From Orobanche coerulescens (Eukaryota; Streptophyta; Magnoliopsida; Lamiales; Orobanchaceae), in NCBI GenBank assembly GCA_033398695.1, contig CM065817.1, forward strand, positions 31,630,231 to 31,694,230: a DNA stretch of 64,000 bases. Reading direction: 5' to 3'. Positions within the stretch are counted from its first letter, which is position 1; each line of letters starts with the position of its first letter. The translations under genes and the position numbers were made by a program. This document shows positions 45,443 through 57,648 of this stretch, in pieces. The notes under the pieces were generated by a model, which did not search any database, was not told where the DNA came from, and worked only from the letters and a program-made list of their open reading frames with translations.

Positions 45443-46813
45443 TTAGAATGTTGGACTGTATGCGGTGAGCGAGTCCTCCGGCCCTGCTAGATAGTAGCGA
45501 TCGGGCTGGAAGACTGGAGGTCGTCGCGCGGGCGCCGATCGCTCTACTCCTAGGCCAAGAAGAAGCCTTTGCCTGGACAGGAAATCTGCGGCTCTAGCCC
45601 GGAAGGCTGCGTAGGTCGTCGGTAGGGTCTTCGTGAGATGCCTGAACATAGGCGAGAAGCCCTGAAAACCTCCTAGGACCGCGTAGAGGGCGGTCTCATC
45701 GCTTACGGGCTCGCCGTTAAGGATGATCATGTCAACCCGGTCGATGTAGTCCGAGTCAGACTCCTCTTCCCCTTGCCTGATCCGCCACATGCGATGGGGA
45801 CCTTCTGGCCGAGCGGCCACAGTGGCGAAGTATTACGTGAAGACGTGCGCCGGCTCGTTAAAGGAGCCAATGGACCGAGGTGGCAATGAGGTGTACTACG
45901 GTGGCGAGTCGTCCAGCGTCAGAGGGAACATTCGGCACCGGGTCGCGTCTGATGCCCCACACCCGGTCATGTAGATGTTGAACTTGTGCAGGTGTGTTTG
46001 GGGGTCCGATCGCCCCTCGTACACGGGTGTCTGAGGAGGAGCGATCTTGTGCTGTACGGGTGCGAGCTCGATGTCGATCGCGAGCGGCTCGCTCGGCTCG
46101 GCGATCGTCTTCATGGCGCCTGCCCCGGATTGCAGGAGCGCCTTCACGTCGTCGAGCTGACGTTGCAATGCGGCAATCGCTGCGGCTCGGCTGCTTTCGG
46201 ATCGGATTTGGGAGCGGGGGCCGAGGCGATCGTGTACCGACCTCCGGACTCCGCTGTTGCCGACCTCGGGAATTTGGCGAGCGGGAGCCAGGCGGCTGGA
46301 TCGCCTTGTGGGAGCCGGGTAGGCCGAGCTCCTGGTGACGGATTCAAACTCCGTCGTCTCGTAGCTGGGGCCGGACTGCCCCGGTCGCCAGGTCGGGTCA
46401 CTGCCCAGGCGATCGAAGACAGACGTGCCCCGGCTGCCGAGCGCCTCTTCTTGCGGTCGAGAGTCTCCTGGCGATCGCTCGGCCAGTAATGCCTTGAGCT
46501 TCCGCTTGGACTTCCGGCGGGAGACCGAGGGAGTGATAGCAGGAGGCGCGTCGAGAGCACTCCGTCGTTCCTGAAGGGCGGATATGGCCTCTTCGATCTG
46601 TTCATTGGTTCGGAACTGATCAAGCGAGAGGCTCGGGCCGCCGTTCCGGGACGGGATCGAGCGCCTATGACCGCGGCGGCTGCCTTCCACCATCGGCTGC
46701 GGCTCGGACTGGGACGGAACGGGGGGTCTGGCCGGCTGGTCAGCGGCTTTCTTCGACGCGGAGGCGGAAGACATGATTTCTGAAGGATTTCTTTGAAGTG
46801 CACTGAGTGTCAC
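45443..46813 (-). pseudogene. Element E gag, broken once
   Basis: Two minus-strand frames: 45896-46813 (a disordered Ser/Arg/Pro-rich N-terminus, then TPVYEGRSDPQTHLHKFNIY, typical of the gag core start) and 45443-45820 (MWRIRQGEEESDSDYIDRVD, then FQGFSPMFRHL, the second half of the core). A frame change near 45820-45896 separates them. The likely native start is the ATG near 46774 (MSSASASKK). No zinc knuckle, protease or RT follows. Confidence 0.8.
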
Positions 46814-46902
46814 TTCAAGTATCTGCCCCGAGAACAGTGAGTGTTCTTCGGGACGGTAGGTATAAAAATTCGAGGGTTAGATCCCCTTCTTCTAGCGCCA
46901 AT

Positions 46903-48180
46903 TGTTGTTGCCCAAAATATCTATCCGAAGATTAAATACTGCTGGAGACAGACAACAAACAACAATTGCGGGAGCACTTCCGAGAGAAGATAAATAATAC
47001 AAGATTTGCCGGGTTTGTTAGGCCCGGGCTTGAATGCTCTCGCGAGATGTTATTAATACAAATATTCGTGGATACAAGTATTAATGAGAGAAATCTGAAT
47101 ACAATGAGTGTAAAAGACTCATTAATCCGGCTCTTGAGCGAAGCTTGGTGTTCTTCGTCCCCGATAATCTATTTGGATGAGATAAGTAGGAGAAGTAAGA
47201 CCGAATGATAGCTGTTGCCAAGAGTTGGAGATAGCCAAGTGCTTGATGTTTTGCTTCTGTGATGTATGAAATCTGAAGGAATTTGGAGTGTTTTGTGTGC
47301 CAAAATCTCGGTTCAGTGCAGAAGAGATTTCCCGGCTTGGACAAGTGCTGGGAGCCTTGTATTTATAGGGGCAGCCGGGTCCTGTCCTCTAGCGGGCGAT
47401 CGCCTTCCGGGCATTATAATAATCTGCCGATCGTCTGCCGGCCAATATTATAATGGGGCGATCTCTTGGGCTGTCGGGCTAAAGTCCAAGGAAGATGTTG
47501 GCTGTCGGGCTAAAGTCCAAGGAAGAGGCTGGCTGTCGGGATAAAGTCCAAGGAAGAGGCTGGCTCAGCTGGGCGGTCCAATAAGGAGCCAACACGCGTC
47601 CGGAGTCAGTCAACATGCGGCCCTACTGACAAGCTTTCGGCGGCTTGTCGGCTGGTGGAGAGATTCTGCCAGGCTGTGGTCAATGGCCCGAGATTCGCGG
47701 ATCTTGTCTCGGTCCTTGCACGTGGTGCCAGTCCTGAGGCTCGGCCTTCGCCGACTGGATGGCCATCGGTGGTGATCGACATGAGGCGGTCGTCTCTAGC
47801 TGATCATCCGAGGTTGCCCTCGGCCAGGTGCTGAGGGTCGGCATTCGGTCGGTCACCAAGGGTCGATCGGCAGATGCTGATAGAGGGTCGCCCGATTGTC
47901 GGTCGCCCGAAGTCGGTCGGCTGGTGCCGAGAGATGGTCGTCCGCTTATCGGTCGCTAGGAGTCGGTCGCCGTGTACGAGAGGCGATCGTCTTGATGTCG
48001 ATCGCTCGGCACCGGGATTCGTCCTGGTACCTTCGGTTGGCCAGTAAAGCTTGTCCGCTGGGTAAAGGCTCGGTCGCCTGGTCGCTGGTCGGCAAATCTG
48101 CCTTGGCCGATCGGCAGTGACTCGGTCGCCCGACCTCCGAGGCGATCGCCTGTCGGAAAGTGTTAATTCTTGACACAACA
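46903..48180 (-). repeat. Element E 5' LTR
   Basis: Nearly identical to the 3' LTR, with a TATA box at plus 47360-47367 and the same GCGATCG series, so insertion is recent relative to A and C. Confidence 0.92.
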
Positions 48181-48302
48181 CCTCTGAAAAGTGTTTGGAC
48201 GCATTCCCAGGCCTTCTCCAGTTGTCGCCCGCTGATTGGCCAAGATTTTCTATATATAAAAGGAATGTACAAAAAGAACGAACTTTTGGAATTTTTCAGA
48301 AA

Positions 48303-48354
<52 letters not shown>

Positions 48355-48545
48355 AAGAAGACTTGTAATAAAACAAGCAATTAATATAGACCAGCTAAAA
48401 AGTTCAGCTCGGCTCTATCTCAGAATTATAAAATCAATTAAATCCAGCTATCTTATTCATTTATCTTTTTTACTGTTTTCTACGTGGTTTCGACCCACCT
48501 AGTCCAGATCAGCACACGTTACGTTGGTCAAATCGGTCATCAACA
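48181..48545 (+). repeat. Element F 5' LTR, downstream part
   Basis: TATA box TATATATAAA at 48251-48260; a (GA)n microsatellite at 48305-48350 in what should be the transcript leader; ends TCATCAACA. The primer-binding site TTGGCGCTGGAGGGAGGG follows at 48547. Confidence 0.85.
48305..48350 (+). repeat. (GA)n microsatellite in element F LTR
   Basis: About 23 uninterrupted AG units, 45-100 bases downstream of the TATA box. Plant BBR/BPC proteins bind GA repeats, but binding here is only a possibility. Confidence 0.9.
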
Positions 48546-48546
48546 A

Positions 48547-48564
48547 ATTGGCGCTGGAGGGAGG
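48547..48564 (+). promoter_or_regulatory. Element F primer-binding site
   Basis: TTGGCGCTGGAGGGAGGG two bases after the LTR end; TGGCG(C) starts are typical of primer sites in Tat-like elements. Confidence 0.75.
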
Positions 48565-48663
48565 GCCCCTCGCTGCCCACAGCTACATACGTTCTCACCA
48601 GAGTGGTGACAAGATTGTCCCAATAGAGATGTCTCATGAAAGTTCCAAACACCATCAACCGCC

Positions 48664-49640
48664 ATGGAGGAAGAAAACGTCCTCAAGGTGGCAGAGTGCT
48701 TTAAACGCCCCGTGTTCATCCAGGGAATGAACGCCCTCATGGCGCGAGTCACTAAAGGCGGAATTCTTCAAAAGCTCGAGGACCAGACGGAGGCCCAATC
48801 TCAGACAACCCGTCCAGCCGCCCCTACGCGGGATCAAAAAAGAACTGTCTCCCGAGTTGCTGAGGAAGAGGCGGAAATCCATGGTGAAAGCCCTCACCCT
48901 TCCCGAAAAAGTCGGCTTTCTCATCCCATATCGGTTTTTGATCGACTGGGGACAGGGAGGAAAAAAATGGCACCGCCCAGACCACTCAGAGTCAGGGCCG
49001 CAAAGAAGAAAAGGCTCCCCGTCAATCCCTAGTCCCGACGCAAAAACTACCACAAACTCCAGGCGACAACTCGAGTGAAATCGAGTTCCTCAAAAAACGC
49101 CTCACGGAGCTTGAAAATAGACAACTCCAGCCATCTCAAAATTGGGAATGGCTCAACTGCCAGGAGAGTCCCCTTGCCCCCAGTGTTTTGGCGGAGCCTC
49201 TCCCGGAGAAGTTTAAGGTCCCCCAAATTCCCCCATATAACGGGGAGACCGACCCAATGCCCATCTTGGACACTACCACTCATGGATGGACCAACACGGG
49301 TCCCAAGATGCATTCCGATGCTGGATGTTCTCCCTGACTTTGGGGGAAAGGGCCTAAAGGTGGTATCGCTCGCTACCCCACCACTCTATCCATACATGGG
49401 CTCAGCTCATTGCGATATTACGATCCCATTTTATAGGATCTCTAGTGCGCGTCACCCCGCGGTCCTCCATCGCCTCCGTCGTGTAGGTGCCAAACGAATC
49501 CCTCAAGGATTATATATCTCATTTCAATAAGCGGATATTGAAAACGAAACCTATGTCCGATAACCCACTTCTGTAAATACCTTGAATCGGCGGGTCATAA
49601 CACCGAGCAGTGCCGAGACCTCGTCGCAACCTTGAACGCG
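48664..49640 (+). pseudogene. Element F gag, heavily broken
   Basis: A frame at 48664-49032 (MEEENVLKVAECFKRPVFIQ, SVFDRLG) resembles the start of Tat-like gag; the FDRLG phrase also occurs in element E gag. From about 49075 the coding sense survives only in short pieces in several frames (GDNSSEIEFLKKRLTELE near 49065, LPEKFKVPQIPPYNGETD near 49197, CKYLESAGHNTEQC near 49575). It cannot be translated as one protein. Confidence 0.6.
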
Positions 49641-50285
49641 GTATGCGACGATACCAGGTTAAGGCGATTTACCCGGAACCCACCCCGGGATCGCCAAGAT
49701 CAGGCCTACCCGGTGAAAGCAAAGAACGATCGGGTGCCTCTACCCCCTAAATCTCCGCAGGAAATCCTCAATGTAATTGGGACGGCCGAAGTCGATGACC
49801 ATCGTTCTAAGAGGCAGAAGAAAGCCTGTACTCGAGAGGCCACTACCTCCTACCAGCGGACTGAAGGCCGACCCGAAGGATTTCTGTCAGTGGTGGAAGA
49901 AACCCCCAGAAACCCCCAGCTGGCCATCACTTTCGAGGAATCCGATGCTGATGGTTTGGATCATTCCCATTCCGATGCCCTCGTCATCACTCTGCCGATA
50001 ATGGGAATCCCAGTACACAGAGTGTTCGTGGATTCAGGGGCCTATGCTAGTATCATCTACCTTCATACCCTTCGCAGGATGAAGGTGGACCAATCCTATG
50101 TCCGGTCATGTAAGGAGGACATCCGAGGGTTCGCCAATTGCCGCACCACCCCATTAGGAGAAATCGACCTCCCTCTGGAGTTTGGTCAGGGGCCGATCAA
50201 GAGAACGATGATCACCACATTTAAGATCATCGACGTACACAGCGACTACAATGCCATCATATGCCGACATGTGATATCGGGCTGA
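49632..50285 (+). pseudogene. Element F protease
   Basis: Contains LVITLPIMGIPVHRVFVDSG at about 49980-50038; the catalytic triad is Asp-Ser-Gly, as in many Tat-like proteases. The preceding part (LAITFEESDADGLDHSHSDA) is also typical of the region before the Tat protease. A stop at 50285 separates it from RT. Confidence 0.78.
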
Positions 50286-50318
50286 GGGACAATTGCCGGG
50301 TCTACCTATCACCTGTGC

Positions 50319-52158
50319 ATGAAATTCCCCACCCCGAGCGAGATCACGGTACATAGGGGAGAACAACGTGCCGCTCGGGAATGCAATCTTAGCATCTGGG
50401 CTCGTGAGATAAACGCCGTAGAGGGCACCCCTGGAAGTATGCCTGAAGAAACGGGAGCAACCGGATCCGAACAGCTGGGAGAAGGCGCCGGGCTAGAACA
50501 AGACGCCGAAGGTTCCGGGTCCGCTCAAGCCCTTGATATAGAAATTAACCGGGATGCATACCGAGTCCGTAAGCCCGGAAGAAAACCGGTCCTGGAGGAG
50601 TATCCCATTGACCTGCGATTCCAGAAACCGAAGAGAAAAATTCACCACGCTGAGCCGACGGAAGAGCTGGATCAGGTCGACATGGACACTTCTAATCCCG
50701 TCCGACAACTTAGGATCGGCCACAACCCCCAGGAACCGATCCGTTCCGAGCTAATCTCCCACCTAAGACAAAATTTGGACGTCTTTGTGTGGACCCATTC
50801 GTACATGCCGGGAATTGATCCGGAATTCGCTTGCCACTGGCTGAATATTGACCCCAGTTCAAAACCGTTCATTCAGAAACGAAGGATATTGGGGCCTGAG
50901 CGGCAGAAGGGATTAGAAGAAGAAGAAGTGGAGAAGCTAATCGACAATGGATTTATCCGGGAAGCCGGATATCCGACCTGGGTGGCCAACACGATCCTGG
51001 TTAAGAAGCCGACTGGGCTGTGGCGGCTCTGCATTGACTTCTCCGATCTAAATAGAGCCTGCCCAGAAGATAACTATCCTATGCCCCACATCGACTACAT
51101 GGTTTAAGCGATGGCTGGACACGAGCTGATGAGTTTTATGGATGCATACTCCGGATACAATCAGATCCGGATGCATCCTACAAATGAGGAGAATATCCTT
51201 CTACTAGGCCCGCGGCCTATATTGCTACCGCATGATGCCTTTTGGGCTTAAAAACACTAGCGCGACCTATCAACGCTTGGTAAATAAAATTTTCTGTAGC
51301 TTGATAGGTCATACAATGGAGGTTTATGTAGATGATATGCTTGTAAAGTCTTTGCATTAGGCCGATCATGTGAATGACCTCAATAAAATGTTTCCGATTT
51401 TGCGAGAGTACAAGATGAAGTTAAACCCAAAAAAATGTTCATTTGGGGTTGGCTCCGAGAAATACCTCGGCTACATGGTAAGCCAAAGAGGAATTGAAGC
51501 TAACCCCGATGAAATCAGGGCAGTGACCGAACTTGTTCCGCCAAATTCGGTCAAAAAAGTGCAGAGCCTCACAGTCCGACTAGCCGCGCTAAGTCGTTTT
51601 ATCTCTCGTTCAACCGATAAATGCAAACCTTTCTTTGAGGCGATAAAAAAGAACAAGGATTTCCAATGGACCGACCTCTGCCAGAAAGCCTTTGAGGCCA
51701 TTAAGGAAGTCTTGACAGAAGCACCAATCCTTCAACAACCGTCCCGCGAAGAGCCTCTCTACTTATATCTCGTGGTGTCCGACTCCGCAACCAGCGCTGC
51801 TCTTATCCGGATGGAAAATGCGGTTCAACATCCGGTCTACTATGTTAGCCAGGCCCTTCACGATACCGATCTCTGGTACACCCTAATGGAAAAGTTGGCC
51901 TATGCGCTCATAATGGCGTCCCGAAAACTATGGCCCTACTTTCTCGAACATCAGGTAGTCGTCTTAACGAACTGCCCCATAAAAAAAATCATGCACCGAT
52001 CGGACGTCTCCGACCGGATGATTAAATGGGCCGTGGAGCTCGGACAGTTCGACATAGCCTTTGAATTGCGCGCTACCATAAAAGGTCAGGTCCTGGCAGA
52101 TTTCATCGCGGACTTCACACCAACAATCACCCAAGAGAATGACCGATCCGAGGAGTAG
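50319..52158 (+). pseudogene. Element F reverse transcriptase and first RNase H, broken
   Basis: 50319-51107 holds the linker and RT start (KPFIQKRRILGPERQ, WRLCIDFSDLNRACPEDNYP) and ends at a stop. The catalytic YVDD lies in GTTTATGTAGATGATATG near 51327-51344, in another frame. 51370-52158 holds the RT end and first RNase H (KCSFGVGSEKYLGYMVSQRG, LSRFISRSTDKC, LADFIADFTP). Confidence 0.85.
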
Positions 52159-52167
52159 TCACTCTAC

Positions 52168-52600
52168 GTGGACAGGTCGTCGACTGTCGACCGAGCAGGC
52201 ACAGGAATAGTCCTTGTCAGTCCCGATCAACGGTTGTTCTGTTCGGCCGTTCGCCTAGGTTTCTCGGCTACTAATAATGAGGCAGAATATGAAGCCCTTC
52301 TGGCCGGACTGGAAATGGCGACCTCCCTCGGTCTCACTCGCCTCACCGTCTTAAGAGACTCCCAATTGGTGGTTAACCAAATTAAGGGCGAATACGAGGC
52401 CAAAGAGCCTAAATTGGTCAAGTACCTCCGCCAAGTGCGAACCCGGTTGTAAGATTTCCGAGGAACTATACAACACATTCCTCGAACCGAGAACATACAG
52501 ACCGACTCCTTAGCAAAGCTCGCATCCAGCTCCGGAGCCGAGCATATAGATGAGGTCAGCATTGGGTACCATGCATCATCGGACCTGGAAATGGCCGAAG
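52168..52600 (+). pseudogene. Element F second, archaeal-type RNase H
   Basis: GTGIVLVSPDQRLFCSAVRL, ATNNEAEYEALLAGLEMA and LRDSQLVVNQIKGEYEAKE are the hallmarks of the extra RNase H that marks Tat-lineage Ty3/gypsy elements. A stop after RTRL and a frame change interrupt it; TDSLAKLASSSGAEHIDEV near 52500 is the continuation. Confidence 0.82.
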
Positions 52601-52829
52601 TCCAAACAGCCGATCAGTCGGAGCCGCAAGGATGGATGCAGCTAATAATTCAATACCTTCAGAACAGCGTTTTACCCGCGGACTGAGCCTAGGCACGCTC
52701 ACTTCGAACTCAGTCTACCCGGTTCACCATCGTGGATGGTACCTTATACAAGAGAGGCTATTCGGTTCCATTACTAAGGTGCCTGTCCGAGTCGGAGAAA
52801 GACTACGCCCTTAAAGAGGTGCATGAGGC

Positions 52830-53695
52830 TATATGCGGCAACCACTCTGGTGGCCAGGCACTGGCCTTCAAACTGATCCAGCAAGGGTATTAGTGGCCAA
52901 GTCTCAAAAAAGATGCCATCGTGCTCGTACGGAAGTGCGTCCTATGCCAAATCTTCGCTCCTCAGATCCAGTCCCCGCCAGAAACACTCACTTCCGTTTA
53001 TTGCCCGTGGCCATTCGCCAAGTATGGGATTTATCTGATCGGCCCCCTGCCTAAAAGGCGTGGAGGAGTACAATATGCCATCGTCGCAGTCGATTATTAT
53101 ACAAAGCGGGCAGAGGCCGAACCCATGGCATGGACAACTGAACATAAAATAGTCCATTTTTTTTGGAAGTCCCTCATCTGCCGGTTTGGGATCCCTCAGT
53201 CCATTGTCTCCGAATGCCAAGCAATTTGATAATAAGAAATTTCGGGCATTCTGCGACGGCCTACATATATGAAACAACTTCTCCACGCTATATTATCCAC
53301 AATCCAATGGACAGGTAGAGGCGGTCAATAAAATATTAAAGCAACATCTTAAGACCCACCTCGAAGAACTCAAGGGTTCATGGTCAGAAGAACTTCCTGG
53401 AGCATTATGGGCTTATAGAACAACGTATCGGTCCGCCACCGGAGAAACTCCTTCCTTCTTGGCTTTCGGCACTGAAGCCGTCATCCCGGTCGAAATTGGG
53501 GCACCTACCTACCAAGTGGCCCATTTCGAAGAGCGAGATAACGAATTGGCCCTCCAACTAAACCTGGACCTCATCACCGAAAACCAGGCCCAAGCGGAAA
53601 TGCGGAACGCCATCTACAAAATAAGATGCGAACGCTATTACAACTCCAAGGTTCACCAAAGAAATTTCCAGGTCGGAGACCTCATTTTTAAATGA
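52830..53695 (+). pseudogene. Element F integrase, broken
   Basis: HEAICGNHSGGQALAFKLIQ (zinc region start, near 52820) is followed by CVLCQIFAPQ and the core in 52921-53229 (DLIGPLP-like ILIGPLPKRRG, VAVDYYTKRAEAEPMA). A shifted frame gives YYPQSNGQVEAVNKILK near 53290. 53459-53695 (AFGTEAVIPVEIGAPTYQVA) is the C-terminal part. Several frameshifts are present. Confidence 0.82.
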
Positions 53696-53879
53696 GTATC
53701 GGGACCGAATCCCGGGCCATTTAAGCCAAAATGGGAAAGACCATACAAGATTAGCGAAGTCCTTCATACTACCGGCTGGAATATCTGAGCGTCCAGAGAT
53801 TTACTTATCTATGGAATGCTATGTATTTAAAAAGATATTATCAATAAAATTTGACTTTCTTTCTTTCTTAGCTCCGGTA

Positions 53880-54112
53880 CCCTAAGACCGAACCCGACTT
53901 GGCACTATGAATGACCGGCTCCTCCGGTACTATAATACCAAGCCCGACTCGGCATGATGAAAGACCGAGCCCAACTCGTCACTATGAATGACCGGCCCCT
54001 CTGGCACCATAAGACCGAGCTCGAGTCGATACTATGAATGATCAGCTCCTACGGCACTATAAGACCGAGCTCGACTCGGCACTATGAATGACCGGCTCCT
54101 CCGGTACTCTAA
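53880..54112 (+). repeat. Minisatellite in element F 3' region
   Basis: About four tandem copies of a ~58-base unit containing GACCGAGCTCGACTCGGCAC, TATGAATGACCGGCTCC and GGTACTATAA, cut by element G at 54113. Tandem repeats in the 3' untranslated region are well known in Tat-lineage elements. Confidence 0.9.
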
Positions 54113-55605
54113 TGTTAGGAATACTTGTTAGATTTTGATGATGTCATTATTGTAATTCAAATGTTTATTACTTGGCAAAAATGTAAGGAAGAACCAGATG
54201 AGTATCTTCCATAGGCCAAATTATGTTAAGTTAAATACTTGGAAAAATGTAAAGAAGAACCAAATGAGTATCTTCTATAGGCTATTTAAGTTAGGCTCAA
54301 AATCGGCTAAGTACAAAAGTACAGATAAGTACTTCAGAGAAGTGTAAACCAAACACTGCAGTAAAGTCGAAGTCACAGTCAAGTCTAAATCAGAGAAACA
54401 AAAATTCATCAGTGATGGTTGACCAGACTGCAGTCAAGTGATCAGCAGACCAAGACATCTGAAGGCTGACCAACAGATAAGTCAAAATTCATCAAGACAG
54501 GAGACTTCAGATAAGTTATCTGATCAGGCAAGTCTCAACAGGACATCAGAGAAGTCATCGGTAGAGAAGTCCAAACTACAGAGAAGTTGACTGGACATCA
54601 GATAACTTGACTTATAAGAGATCATCCAAGTACTCCAAGTCCACGTCAGCATGCGTTGAATAGTCAATATTTACTGAAAGTCACATGCAAGCGTGAAGGG
54701 ACAAATTGGAGAGATTCCCGCAAAGGATATGAATTAAATAATTCATCCAGACCTACCACTGAAGACTTTAATCTTATTATATTCAAAAGATTTGGTGCCT
54801 CACATGCAAGTCTTCACAACAGTCGAAAAATGGATTAAAATATGGGAATCCAGCCTTGCAACGTTCAGAAAGAAAAAACAATGAAATCTCTCTCTCCAAC
54901 GGACGGATTTGTTACAAGATTTGCAACGGCTATGAAGTATGCTCAATGATCGACACTTATATATATCCGAAGATTTGAAGTTGAGCAGAACGATGCGAAC
55001 AAAACTCTCAAGTGATCAAAGTTATCAAAGCAATCATATAGCATCATGAAAAGAGCAGTACTCGAAGTTCTTATTTGAAGAAAGCTCTTAGTTATAGAAG
55101 ACAAACACTCTTGTCTTAAAACCTGAGTTCGGGGTACTTCACTGGTTGAAGTTGCGAGACTGATAGGCATCCGAGGATTTGAATAATCAAGTGGTGCTAG
55201 ACAGTCAAAGAGGAGTTGCAACGACGGGATTTCCACTGGTTGGAAGTTGTTGTAGCTAAGTAAAAGAATCACTGTAATATTTATCACTGGTTGAGAATTA
55301 TAGTGGATTCATCTCCAACTGGTTTGGACAAAAGTGGATTAGTAGAGGATTACCCCACATCTGAGACCACTATAAATTGCCTGCGTGTTTTATTATTTTC
55401 AGCATTACACTTAACTGTTGCATTCATTCTTTACTGTTCCATTGCTTAGTTTTGTTTTCGTCATCAGCTGATTTCCGCATATCTATCAACTGAGAAACTC
55501 ACTCTTCGAAGAAAAGAGTTTAAGAGTTTCAATAAGTCTATTAACCCCCCCTCTAAACTTATTCCTGGACGACTTGTGACCTACAAGGGGTATCAGAGCG
55601 GTTAG
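54113..55605 (+). mobile_element. Element G: Ty1/copia 5' LTR and primer-binding site, rest outside window
   Basis: The LTR runs from TGTTAGGAATACTTG (54113) to GACTTGTGACCTACA (55585). A primer-binding site AGGGGTATCAGAGCGG follows. The region near its end with CCCCCCCTCTAAACTTATTC is typical of plant copia LTRs. Element H inserts at 55606, so the body of G lies beyond the window. Repeated TCAGAKAAGT words occur in the LTR at about 54320-54620. Confidence 0.75.
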
Positions 55606-57188
55606 TGACACGCTTTTAGTGTAACTATCGCAAGTGCACGATATCGTATCAAGTAGTAAAGTGGACTTTTTGAGTCCGGTTTATCGATCCCACAAGGAAG
55701 TTTGGTTATAATTTGAATGATACACTATTAGTCTATTTTTATAGATACTAATGATGAGTGAAACACACAATTAAAAAGTTTGGTTTAATAATTGCAAAGA
55801 AATTGCAATAATAGTTCTAATATTATAAGGAAATAAAAATATAGTAATAATAATAGATTTATTAAACGATAAATTGAAATAGTTGGGATTACAAACTTAG
55901 TTCGTCATTAGTTATAAAAGATGTATAGGAGATCATAAGATGAATTTACTTATTATGTTGTGTAGATTCGATTTTCCTTAAAAGACGGTTTCTCTTTCGA
56001 ACTATAAACGCCCCTTACATATTGAATCAATCCACTATATTTCTATGTTGATTGGCTTCAATACATAGCATTAGGATTTATGAAAATAACTCAAAGAATC
56101 ATCTAAGGACTAGGGGTATATTTCTATCCCCTAGAACAACTTAGAGTGAAGATCATTTGATCTAATCAAACATATTTTCTTTCGAAACATATGAAGACCA
56201 TAAATATCTTCATTTATTGGCCAAATAAATAAAGATTGTTAAAACAATGAAAATCACACACAATAATAAGTAATTCACAATAGATCTTTTATACAAACAT
56301 AAATAACATGACTAACCTTGTTTAAAATCCCAACTTAAGGAACTTAGCCCATAAAGGGTTTATTACACATATTACAAGCTTTGGTGGCCATTTTTAGTTG
56401 AATCAAGAGAAAGAATTGATCCTAACTCCCTTAGTAGATAAAGGAGATAGAAGCAATAAACTCTCTGAACAACATATACTATACCACACTTACAAAGATC
56501 ACTCAAGAACACAAGTATGTTCTTCACACAAAAATAAAAGTTTACAAAAAATGGAAAATTATAAGATGAATGGTCAATGATGAAGGATCTAAGGGGTCTA
56601 TTTATACACCTAAAGTCATCTAATAGCTCCAAAACTCCAGCATTATTACATTAGATCGGATCAATGCCAGCCATCCCCTCAATAATACACAAAAAGTATA
56701 AAAAATTAGACAAATCATAGCAATCTGTCAAGAGTTACTACGTAACATTCGTGAGTTACGGCCGTAACTAGGGTGACTTACGGCCGTAACTCCTGAATGT
56801 TACGGACGTAACGTGGCTTCGTAAATTTGCTCATTTGAAGCTTTGATAGTTACGTTTTTAGCCCAGAATTTCTCAGACTTTGCGTTTTTGCCCCAGATCT
56901 TCTTCGGATGATAACTTTTGATATATAACTCTGATTTTGAATCCGGAAAGACTGCCGAATTCGTCTTGGAAAGCCCTACAACATGAATATATCAAAATTC
57001 AATAAAGAGAATATTTATTAAACATGTTGTTTCTTGAGTAATTCAGTTATTTAATCCGATCATCATCCGATAAAAATAAAATTATTAAAACTAATAAATT
57101 AAAAGCAAAAAACGAGTAGACTAGCTCAATTATGGGTGAATTTTATTGATACAAACCATGGATATGTGTACAAAACTGACACTTATCA
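55606..57188 (-). repeat. Element H 3' LTR
   Basis: Minus-strand TATA box TATAAAT at plus 56600-56606; three palindromes (TTACGGCCGTAA twice, TTACGGACGTAA once) at 56755-56812, upstream in LTR orientation. Confidence 0.88.
56755..56812. repeat. TTACGGCCGTAA palindromes in U3 of element H
   Basis: Three palindromes within about 60 bases, the same word as the array of LTR B, though the LTRs are unrelated. Confidence 0.85.
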
Positions 57189-57648
57189 CACCCCCAAACT
57201 TGAATTCTTGCTAGTCCCGAGCAAGACTCTTTATTATTCATGATCCAAAAATAAAAATAAGAAAAAATTAATACATACTTAAAAAAAAATATAAAAAGAG
57301 AAAAGGAGATCAAAATGCCATTAATAAATAACAACCAGCTTTATACAGTAGATAGAAATGAATCAAGATTCAAAATAAATCTACTAATGTTTTTTTTGAA
57401 GTTAAAACACGGTTTTTATTTTGTAATTCCAAAATCAAGGTTTTCCCCCCAAAAGGTTGATTATTTCTTTCCCACTCGTGATACACACGACTCCATTTAA
57501 TGGTTGCTCTCGATCACTCGTTTATTTTTCGACTCAATATGAAGAAGAATTTCATTGGCGTCATCAAATATTGTGATTTTCACAAAATTGAGTGTATTGA
57601 AATTCAGCTGCTAATTAATTCAAATCTGCTCATAAACTACATCCCTTT
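57189..57648 (-). other. Element H, 3' internal region near the polypurine tract
   Basis: Begins with the CACCCCCAAACTTG tract on the plus strand; the rest is AT-rich, with no gene. Confidence 0.6.

Larger units (their letters stand above)
43327..48180 (-). mobile_element. Element E: short gag-only LTR retrotransposon (TR-GAG type)
   Basis: LTRs 43327-44603 and 46903-48180 start TGTTGTTGCCCAAAATATC and end TTGACACAACA, with perfect target duplication CCTCT (43322-43326 and 48181-48185). The primer-binding site (minus TTGGCGCTAGAAG, plus 46889-46901) is beside the right LTR and a C run (ATTGCCCCCC, 44604-44613) beside the left, so the element reads on the minus strand. The internal region is only 2.3 kb and encodes gag but no pol, so it must use another element's enzymes. 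Confidence 0.92.
42945..54112 (+). mobile_element. Element F: Ty3/gypsy, Tat-like, interrupted; ends not both in window
   Basis: A 5' LTR ending TCATCAACA at 48545 is followed by a primer-binding site and plus-strand gag-pol (48664-53695), then a tandem-repeat 3' region cut by copia element G at 54113. The LTR is interrupted by element E (43327-48180). The left LTR edge is uncertain; 42945 is a minimum. The second, archaeal-type RNase H domain in pol supports the Tat lineage. Confidence 0.8.

Noticed and set aside
43825..46500. GCGATCGC-rich, GC-rich DNA as possible cyanobacterial (HIP1-like) contamination
   Set aside because: It lies wholly within an LTR element with perfect plant-style ends, target duplication, primer site and gag.
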